A stretch of DNA of 9,711 bases from Candidatus Harrisonbacteria bacterium CG10_big_fil_rev_8_21_14_0_10_44_23 (lineage in GTDB: Bacteria; Patescibacteriota; Minisyncoccia; UBA6257; 1-14-0-10-44-23): assembly GCA_002773475.1 (NCBI GenBank), contig PFBB01000034.1, positions 3,564-13,274 on the forward strand. Reading direction: 5' to 3'. Under the pieces are notes generated by a model. It saw nothing but the letters and a program-made list of their open reading frames with translations, did no database searches and was not told the DNA's origin. Each line of letters starts with the position of its first letter. Within the stretch, counting starts at the first letter, position 1. The translations under genes were made by a program, and so were the position numbers. Shown one piece after another: positions 5,023 to 9,711 of the stretch.

Positions 5023-5282
5023 AGCTCGTAGATGTTCATATCGCCGTCTCTCGAGTCGCCGGCGAAATCGAGAGACGGGGTGCGTCCGATGACTTCGTCT
5101 CCCAGTGGCGCGGTAAACTGAAACACTTGGGAGCGACACTCCGCCGCGAGCTCGACACTCCCGACCTGAGCGATCCGAGACTGACCAATCGAATTCTTGG
5201 CCCATTCGGGGAGCGGGAGTTCAAGATCCTGACCGATTGGCTAATCTTGCGAGAAGTCCGCTCCGTACAGGGAGTGACCTAG
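5016..5282 (+). CDS. Hypothetical 88-aa helical protein, second gene of the zinc-ribbon operon
   Basis: No family was recognised. The protein is soluble, charged and predicted mostly helical: VDVHIAVSRVAGEIERRG, FVSQWRGKLKHLGATLRREL, then a turn region (DTPDLSDPRLTNRILGPFG) and a final helix FKILTDWLILREV. AGGAGG (5005-5010) lies 5 nt before ATG 5016 and sits inside the end of the zinc-ribbon frame, whose TGA overlaps this start. Translation coupling is therefore likely if the upstream amber is passed. The same frame is open to 4962, but that extension lacks an SD. The stop is TAG, 13 nt before a strong bidirectional terminator. A partnership with the zinc-ribbon protein is inferred only from adjacency. 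Confidence 0.68.
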   Translation: MLKLVDVHIAVSRVAGEIERRGASDDFVSQWRGKLKHLGATLRRELDTPDLSDPRLTNRILGPFGEREFKILTDWLILREVRSVQGVT

Positions 5283-5295
5283 CTCGCCCAAAACG

Positions 5296-5337
5296 CAAAA
5301 CCCCATGCCGCAGCTGCGGCATGGGGTTTTGACTTTT
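5296..5337. terminator. Bidirectional intrinsic terminator (36-nt perfect palindrome)
   Basis: Positions 5296-5313 and 5314-5331 are exact reverse complements (18 bp). The plus strand continues TTTTGACTTTTTT and the minus strand TTTTGCGTTTT. It terminates both the rightward operon ending at 5282 and the leftward gene ending at 5338. Confidence 0.9.
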
Positions 5338-5829
5338 TTATTGCCTACTTTGAATAAGTTTTTGGAGCTTTCCATTGAGTTCCTCAATCTCTTCGACGCT
5401 GACTGATATGCCGGGGTGTTCGCCGTTTTGATTTTCGACTGCCATCTGGTGAAATGCCTCCTGTAAGGTTTTTGCAATATCTCCCGTAACCGCTGTAGTT
5501 ATAAATTTCTTTATGTCTGCGTCGCTGTGATACACATAGCTAGTAATCTTCTCTCTCCTCTCTTCTAGAGGTTCAATTATTTGGAGTCGAGCAAAGTCCT
5601 CCTCCTCTTGTCTTTCATAGGGACCCCCATCTACGTTTTCTCCTTTAAGTTTTTTGAGAAATGAGATACTGATAGTGGACTCTCCACTGGTTGCATATTC
5701 TTTTGTTTGCTCTCCGTCGCTCATCTCCCCTCCCTCAACGAGGGCTCGAAGATGATGTAAAAACTCCGCCTTTGCGGCAGCTTCTCTTTCGGGAGTATTT
5801 TCTAGGCTACCTTCAAAATTTTGGCTCAT
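5338..5829 (-). CDS. Hypothetical 163-aa charged cytoplasmic protein
   Basis: No family was recognised. The protein is acidic and lacks signal or membrane segments. Helical, charged regions dominate: TPEREAAAKAEFLHHLRALVEGG near the N-terminus, ERQEEEDFARLQIIEPLEERREK in the middle, and VEEIEELNGKLQKLIQ at the C-terminus, which could form a coiled coil. ATG 5829 has no SD; TGA TAATAT lies 6 nt upstream. It stands downstream of the DEAD-box helicase in the same direction with a 74-nt gap and its own -10, so it may be both co-transcribed and independently expressed. It shares a terminator with the convergent zinc-ribbon operon. The stop is TAA. Confidence 0.7.
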   Translation of the reverse strand: MSQNFEGSLENTPEREAAAKAEFLHHLRALVEGGEMSDGEQTKEYATSGESTISISFLKKLKGENVDGGPYERQEEEDFARLQIIEPLEERREKITSYVYHSDADIKKFITTAVTGDIAKTLQEAFHQMAVENQNGEHPGISVSVEEIEELNGKLQKLIQSRQ

Positions 5830-5835
5830 ATTTAA

Positions 5836-5844
5836 ATATTATCA
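5836..5844 (-). promoter_or_regulatory. Extended -10 element of the 163-aa gene
   Basis: The minus strand reads TGA TAATAT, ending 6 nt before ATG 5829, with no SD. This is a leaderless arrangement like that of the other class A genes. Confidence 0.5.
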
Positions 5845-5903
5845 CAGTCGATTTTAACAATGGCGACCCATCCGCCCTGTGTGCGGTGTCTGCGGGCTGG
5901 CAA

Positions 5904-7157
5904 CTACCTAGTGGCGCGGCGAGATCTACCGCCTCGGCTAGTGCGCCTTGATCGGCTAGATGAATTACGTCCGTGAAAAGAACTTCCTTGGCGACGGCCC
6001 CTAGATTGATTAGGTTGATCAAAGTGTGGGGTTTTTGCGGGTGGGAGCTCGGGTAGCTTAGACTGCGATAGGGTCATACGCATAAGTTGTTCTATTTCTC
6101 GCACGTCGCGTTTTTGTTCTGGGGTGGCAAAGGCGATGGCATGACCGGGTTCGCCAGCACGACCGGTGCGGCCGATGCGGTGGACATAGTCTTGGGCGTT
6201 GGTGGGTAGATCGTAGTTTAAGACTAGGGTAATACCTTGTACGTCTATACCGCGAGCGGCGATATCGGTGGCCACTAATACCCGATACTTTCCGTTCTTA
6301 AATCCTTCTAAGGCTTCTCGGCGTTGATTGAGGGAGCGATTAGAATGGATCTCGGCGGCGCTGTGCCCAAATCCCCTAATCGCTTTCACTATTTTCTTAA
6401 CTCCATATTTAGTTCGGATAAAAATTAGGACTGAGCCCCGATATTCGTTCAGGATTTTATCTAAAAGGCGGGGCTTATCTTGCTTGCTGACAAAAAACAG
6501 TTCTTGGGTGATTTTTTTAACCGCTGTTCCCGGTGGAGCAATTTCTACTCGCACTGGAAGTTGCATGTAGCTTTTGGCGATGCGGATTATGGCTTCTGGC
6601 ATCGTGGCGGAAAATAACATAGTTTGCCGCTCTTTTGGTATGCATTCGAGAATTTTTTTTAGTTGAGGAGCAAAACCCATATCTAGCATTCTATCGGCTT
6701 CATCTAAGACCAACATCTTGCTCTTATCTAATTGCAGGGTTTTCTGCCCTAGATGGTCTATTATTCTTCCGGGGGTGCCAATAATGATGTGGGGATTTTG
6801 CCGTAAGGTACGGATCTGGCGTTGAATTTTCTCCCCGCCGATTAAGACCGCGCACTTCAATCCCAGAGAAGACCCAATTTTCGATAGCGCTTCAAATACC
6901 TGTAGGGCCAGCTCTCGAGTTGGCAAAACTATCAAGCCCTTGCCGGCTCCCTTGAGAGCAAATTGAACCATTGGTATGCCGAAGGCTAGGGTCTTGCCGG
7001 TGCCAGTTTGTGCTATACCCATTAAGTCCTTGCCCTCAATCGCCGCAGGAATGGCTTTGGCCTGAATTGGAGTAGGGGTTTTAAAACTTAATTTTTCTAA
7101 AACATTTAAAATCGCGGGAGAAATCCCGAGATCGGAGAAATTTGTATCTGGGTTCAT
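5904..7157 (-). CDS. DEAD-box ATP-dependent RNA helicase (RhlE-like)
   Basis: The 417-aa protein has all superfamily-2 DEAD-box motifs in order: Q motif (F7 and TPTPIQ 27-32), motif I AQTGTGKT (49-56), Ia PTRELA (79-84), Ib TPGR (128-131), II DEAD (152-155), III SAT (183-185), motif V region ATDIAARGIDV (296-306) and VI HRIGRTGR (326-333). The C-terminal tail (about 384-417) is rich in Arg, Ser and Gly with RGG elements, an RNA-binding extension typical of the RhlE/CsdA group. It is expected to unwind short RNA duplexes in the cytoplasm, in ribosome assembly or mRNA turnover. No SD precedes ATG 7157; TATAGT ends 6 nt upstream. The stop is TAG. No convincing terminator follows, so transcription may run into the 163-aa gene. 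Confidence 0.95.
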   Translation of the reverse strand: MNPDTNFSDLGISPAILNVLEKLSFKTPTPIQAKAIPAAIEGKDLMGIAQTGTGKTLAFGIPMVQFALKGAGKGLIVLPTRELALQVFEALSKIGSSLGLKCAVLIGGEKIQRQIRTLRQNPHIIIGTPGRIIDHLGQKTLQLDKSKMLVLDEADRMLDMGFAPQLKKILECIPKERQTMLFSATMPEAIIRIAKSYMQLPVRVEIAPPGTAVKKITQELFFVSKQDKPRLLDKILNEYRGSVLIFIRTKYGVKKIVKAIRGFGHSAAEIHSNRSLNQRREALEGFKNGKYRVLVATDIAARGIDVQGITLVLNYDLPTNAQDYVHRIGRTGRAGEPGHAIAFATPEQKRDVREIEQLMRMTLSQSKLPELPPAKTPHFDQPNQSRGRRQGSSFHGRNSSSRSRRTSRGGRSRRATR

Positions 7158-7163
7158 TTCCCC

Positions 7164-7169
7164 ACTATA
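7164..7169 (-). promoter_or_regulatory. Candidate -10 box of the DEAD-box helicase gene
   Basis: TATAGT (5/6) ends 6 nt before ATG 7157, placing the start of transcription at about the start codon. A GGGG just before the ATG is too close to act as a good SD. Confidence 0.5.
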
Positions 7170-7275
7170 GCTACAATTTCAAAAAATTGATACCTCTCTC
7201 TTAATGACGGCTTTCAGAAGATTAAAAATGGGCGTAGACCCAAGAGGGTGAATTGGAGACGCTGCGGAGATATTT

Positions 7276-7321
7276 AAAAATTCAAAACCCTCGCACTTTG
7301 CCGTGGCAAAGTGCGAGGGTT
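7276..7321 (-). terminator. Strong intrinsic terminator of the two-ORF class B unit
   Basis: A perfect 16-17-bp stem (7286-7302 with 7305-7321) with a minimal loop is followed on the minus strand by TTTTGAATTTTTAAA. The 183-nt stretch 7158-7340 otherwise holds only the helicase -10 and nothing else recognisable. Confidence 0.9.
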
Positions 7322-7340
7322 GGGGGGGGCGGGCACATGG

Positions 7341-7694
7341 TTAGTGCCGCCTGCGGTGACTGGAACAGCGAAGGCGGTCCAGTCGGGTTTCGTAGAGCTC
7401 GCGCTGATTGAGCGCCTGAAGGCGTTTTCGCACCTCAACGTAATCGGGGCGGAGGCTCGGAAGAATCCGGTTTTCGAAAAGCTCTTCGTCTTGCCCAACC
7501 AGCCGAGCAAACTCTCTCCACTCATCGTCCGCCAACTTGAACGCGGCGAGGACAGATTGAGTGGAGATTGCCTCTTTCGCCGCGTCAGCGATGATTGCGA
7601 AAAGCTCTAAGATGAACTTATTTAGGGCCGAGTTCATCTGTTCGCGATCGAGAGAGTTATACCCGTCAGCCGCTTCTTGGATGTGGGGTTTCAC
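7341..7694 (-). CDS. Hypothetical helical 117-aa protein
   Basis: No family was recognised. The protein is soluble and mostly helical: SLDREQMNSALNKFILELFAI, DAAKEAISTQSVLAAFKLAD, then DDEWREFARLVG and a strongly basic end (ETRLDRLRCSSHRRRH). GTG 7694 is chosen because AAGGAAGG lies 4 nt upstream. GTG 7709, adjacent to the previous TAG, is possible but has no SD, and would give 122 aa. The frame is the same as that of the preceding 38-aa ORF, separated only by one TAG, so a 161-residue readthrough protein with an N-terminal membrane anchor is also possible. The stop is TAA, about 20 nt before the terminator. Confidence 0.65.
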   Translation of the reverse strand: MKPHIQEAADGYNSLDREQMNSALNKFILELFAIIADAAKEAISTQSVLAAFKLADDEWREFARLVGQDEELFENRILPSLRPDYVEVRKRLQALNQRELYETRLDRLRCSSHRRRH

Positions 7695-7709
7695 TGTTCC
7701 TTCCTTCAC

Positions 7710-7826
7710 CTACCAGGGTAGAATCGCCCACTGGTTCTCGCTCAGCGGCTCGAAGGAGCCACAGAGAGCAAGAAGGATGCTGGCGATGATCAGCCAATCG
7801 CTCAGGCTGAGTTTGACCTTCTTCAC
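7710..7826 (-). CDS. 38-aa small membrane peptide (or membrane anchor of a readthrough protein)
   Basis: This short ORF begins with GTG 7826, with AGGAGG (7834-7839) at an ideal 7-nt spacing. It encodes MKKVKLSLSDW, a hydrophobic segment LIIASILLALC (12-22), then GSFEPLSENQWAILPW and TAG at 7710-7712. The basic N-terminus and one helix give an N-in membrane orientation. It stands first in a two-ORF unit with its own promoter. The next ORF starts immediately (GTG 7709) or 15 nt later (GTG 7694), in the same frame. It could be an independent small membrane protein translationally coupled to the next gene, or the N-terminal anchor of one protein split by an amber codon. No family was recognised. 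Confidence 0.6.
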   Translation of the reverse strand: MKKVKLSLSDWLIIASILLALCGSFEPLSENQWAILPW

Positions 7827-7833
7827 ACAAAGA

Positions 7834-7839
7834 CCTCCT
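7834..7839 (-). promoter_or_regulatory. SD AGGAGG for the 38-aa ORF
   Basis: AGGAGG lies 7 nt before GTG 7826. It identifies a very short gene and shows that translation begins upstream of the TAG at 7710-7712. Confidence 0.75.
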
Positions 7840-7859
7840 GCACGAATTTGTGCTTATTC

Positions 7860-7888
7860 TTAATACTGTATTTATGAGGTTTTGGCAA
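7860..7888 (-). promoter_or_regulatory. Promoter of the two-ORF class B unit
   Basis: TTGCCA (7883-7888, 5/6), a 17-nt spacer and TATTAA (7860-7865, 4/6) lie on the minus strand. The -35 lies inside the end of the upstream helicase/nuclease gene. The leader to GTG 7826 would be about 27 nt and holds the SD. Confidence 0.5.
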
Positions 7889-9711
7889 CCTGAATAGTTT
7901 TTGCTAATTGGCAATACTGGCAATCTTTTTTATCGCAATTCTTGTCCCAAAAATCTAGGTTTAATATCTCTTGGGCAACCCTCAATACTTCTTTTTCTAG
8001 ATCTGCTACTTCTTCAGGAGCGATTTTAAATTCTTCAAGGTGATAGCGCTTTTTTTCATCGGGCTCGATAAAATCAAGGACAAAAGAGCTTTCCGCTTTT
8101 AGCTTTGGGCTTTGAGTCGAAGAGAGAAGCAGGGCATAAAAAACTAGTTGTCGATAATAGTCGCCAGTGGAGGTTTTGGTTTTGCCCATAATGTCGTTGC
8201 GGGTTTTTGGTTTGCCAGTTTTGTAGTCGACAACACTTAAAAACTCCCCGCCACCTCCCAGCTCAACTTTATCCAACTTGCCATTAAGTAGAATTTCGTC
8301 TTTATCGAGCTTGAGCGCAATGCCGGAAACTTTGTATTCGGTTAGGCATTTTTTCCACATTCCGGAATATTGTTTGAAATATCCTTTAAGTGCTTGCATC
8401 CCCTTCTCGAGGGCTTCTTGAAAATCGTTTTCTTGGAGTGGCTCTTTTTTAAGCGCTGATTCAAAAGTTTTAAGCAGGAATTCTTCGGATGGTTTTTCTT
8501 CGGCATTAACTTTTTTCATGGTTTCATCTAGTACGGCATGGACGGCAGTGCCATACATCATGTGCTTGTTCTTTGATTGCGGTATTCGAACTAGATTTTT
8601 GAAAAAATACTCCCAGGGACACTTTAGGTAATTGTTTAGGCTAGTGGCGGATAGTCCTCGAATTAAAAATACTTCGCGGAGGAAGGCCTTGTCGCTTACC
8701 GATGGTCCATTGGTTTTGGCGGGACTGAGTAGTTTATCGATTTGTTGACTAAATTCACTTTCGTATTTTTCGGTGGTTAATTCTTTTAAGTATTTTTGGT
8801 TTATCTCTCCAATAAATCGGCTAGGGATCTGCTCTTTTCCGTCAGCGTTGGCGTTGGCATAGCTGACAACAATCTCCCGTCGGGCTCTGGTTATGGCGAC
8901 ATAAAATAGATTTCTTTCCTCGTCTAGGGCGGAGGGTTGTGAGTGTTTGAATTGTTGAGTGTTAACGTTAAAAAGACTCAACACGCGAGAAGGCAGAGGA
9001 AGTTTCTCCGAACGGCGGCGCCCGCCCCAGTGGCCATCATAAACTCCAGCAATATGTACAAAATCAAATTCTTGCCCTTTTGATTTATGTGCTGTCATCA
9101 GGCGAACCTTATTTAGGTCTCTGGTAGAAATTGGTTTTTTTACTAAAATATCGTGTTGGTCTAAGAGTGCCAAATAATCAATAAACTGACGTAGTTTGTA
9201 TTTATGATTGTTGGCGACGAGAGTTTTGGCCTCGTCAAAAAGGGCGGTAAGCTTTTCTAATTTTTCGACTGAATTTTCTTTCTGGAGCAAATATTCTAAA
9301 AATCCACTCTCTTTGCTGACTGATTCAAAAACTTCGGTAAGGTTTTGAAATTCGGCCTGTTTTTTCCATTTGGCTAGCTTTTGGTAGGTAGAGTAAATCT
9401 GGTCTTTGGAGGTGCAATCAATTTCTTCTAAAATCTCCCTTGTCTGAATCGCGTCAAAAAGGCTCTTTCTCTCGCCGGTCTTCTCATTGTATCGCTTGGT
9501 GTGGCTAATGATTTTGTAAATGTCGAAAGGATCGATATTGAGAAACTCGGCATGAAGAGCACGAGCCAATAGCTCAGTGGAGCCAAGGGAGTTAATAGCT
9601 TGTAGTAAAGAAATAAATCTTTGGATGTCGGAGTCTTCAAAGATATTTTGGTCTGATTCGATAATGAATGGAACCTCAAGCTTTTCTAGTGCGTTGGCGA
9701 TTTCTAGTGAG
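7872..9711 (-). CDS. UvrD/AddA-type helicase fused to PD-(D/E)XK nuclease, N-terminus beyond the window
   Basis: The frame is open to the window edge, leaving 612 C-terminal residues. Numbering below starts at the TTG at 9569, which is internal, not the start. The helicase part shows motif V VRLMTAHKSKGQEFDFVHIAG (155-175) and motif VI ERNLFYVAITRARR (218-231). A RecB/AddB-like nuclease follows: NYLKCPWEYFF (Cys317), GTAVHAVLD (His344), NGKLDKVEL (Asp433), VVDYKTGK (Asp448, Lys450) and RQLVFYALLL (Gln474). Cys317 with Cys545, Cys550 and Cys553 (CDKKDCQYC) fits the 4Fe-4S staple of AddB/Cas4-type nucleases, although the C-x4-C-x2-C spacing differs from AddB. It probably processes double-strand ends for recombination, as AddAB/RecBCD does. 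The Walker A region is outside the window, so activity cannot be judged. The stop is TAA. Confidence 0.9.
   Translation of the reverse strand, partial: SLEIANALEKLEVPFIIESDQNIFEDSDIQRFISLLQAINSLGSTELLARALHAEFLNIDPFDIYKIISHTKRYNEKTGERKSLFDAIQTREILEEIDCTSKDQIYSTYQKLAKWKKQAEFQNLTEVFESVSKESGFLEYLLQKENSVEKLEKLTALFDEAKTLVANNHKYKLRQFIDYLALLDQHDILVKKPISTRDLNKVRLMTAHKSKGQEFDFVHIAGVYDGHWGGRRRSEKLPLPSRVLSLFNVNTQQFKHSQPSALDEERNLFYVAITRARREIVVSYANANADGKEQIPSRFIGEINQKYLKELTTEKYESEFSQQIDKLLSPAKTNGPSVSDKAFLREVFLIRGLSATSLNNYLKCPWEYFFKNLVRIPQSKNKHMMYGTAVHAVLDETMKKVNAEEKPSEEFLLKTFESALKKEPLQENDFQEALEKGMQALKGYFKQYSGMWKKCLTEYKVSGIALKLDKDEILLNGKLDKVELGGGGEFLSVVDYKTGKPKTRNDIMGKTKTSTGDYYRQLVFYALLLSSTQSPKLKAESSFVLDFIEPDEKKRYHLEEFKIAPEEVADLEKEVLRVAQEILNLDFWDKNCDKKDCQYCQLAKTIQVAKTS

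Noticed and set aside
4750..5205. Long leftward open frames opposite the zinc-ribbon operon
   Set aside because: They have no SD or promoter, a low-complexity Arg/Ser/Pro-rich product, and they lie antisense to a frame with clear SD, CX2C motifs and an operon junction.
5691..5951. Rightward open frame crossing the helicase 3' end
   Set aside because: It spans two leftward genes with clear coding evidence, has no SD, and shows no recognisable protein features.
616..7321. The GC-rich palindromes as a CRISPR array or attC-like integron sites
   Set aside because: The stems differ in sequence, are irregularly spaced by whole genes, and have T-rich tails at several sites; no integrase or cas gene is present, so terminators explain them best.
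9428..9679. Leftward 83-codon open frame inside the helicase/nuclease gene
   Set aside because: It is a shadow: the overlapping frame is open to the window edge and encodes recognisable UvrD-type helicase sequence.

Overview
The window looks like a chromosomal piece of a Candidate Phyla Radiation (Patescibacteria) genome. This rests on gene content and style, not on a marker gene. A YvcK-family protein, a Gmad2-domain surface protein carrying the short 'AGNPVMESYPRQC' block, a PQ-loop-like membrane protein and a UvrD-type helicase/PD-(D/E)XK nuclease are all familiar in CPR bins. TGA is used as a stop in front of a terminator (4186-4188), so the TGA=Gly code of Gracilibacteria/Absconditabacteria does not apply.

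Two kinds of gene alternate. Class A genes are AT-richer, have no Shine-Dalgarno (SD) sequence, and carry a -10-like hexamer ending only 6-9 nt before the ATG, as in leaderless transcripts. They are a transglutaminase-like protein (651-1124, -), yvcK (2606-3589, +), the Gmad2 protein (3586-4122, -), a charged unknown (5338-5829, -) and a DEAD-box RNA helicase (5904-7157, -). The helicase/nuclease (7872 to the window edge, -) is also AT-rich, but its start lies outside the window. Class B genes are short, GC-richer, start at ATG, GTG or TTG behind a strong SD, and mostly end just before a GC-rich hairpin. Four of them share the identical 11-mer AGAAAGGAGGC. They are a 4-TM membrane protein (1186-1545, -), a 2-TM protein (1638-1994, -), an AlaE-like exporter (2072-2515, -), an unknown 157-aa protein (4186-4659, -), a zinc-ribbon plus helical-protein pair (4780-5282, +) and a 38-aa membrane peptide plus 117-aa protein (7341-7826, -). 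The PQ-loop-like gene at the left edge (9-590, +) probably belongs here too.

The most unusual feature is that three class B units contain one amber (TAG) codon that, if read through, joins two same-frame coding segments. It is codon 6 of the 4-TM protein, codon 47 in the middle of a cysteine-rich zinc-ribbon protein, and the junction between the 38-aa peptide and the following ORF. TAG is also the normal terminal stop of most class B genes, so wholesale reassignment is not supported. Context-dependent readthrough, an amber suppressor tRNA, parallel nonsense mutation or (for the third) ordinary coupled genes remain open.

Layout: 1-650, PQ-loop-like gene and its terminator; 651-2600, leftward genes separated by hairpins; 2606-4122, convergent yvcK and Gmad2 genes overlapping at their stop codons; 4157-5331, a divergent class B pair around a shared promoter region, ended by a bidirectional terminator; 5338-7157, leftward class A genes; 7276-7888, a two-ORF class B unit; 7872-9711, the truncated helicase/nuclease. 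No tRNA, rRNA, CRISPR array, transposase or integrase was seen, and no gene-free stretch exceeds about 200 nt.
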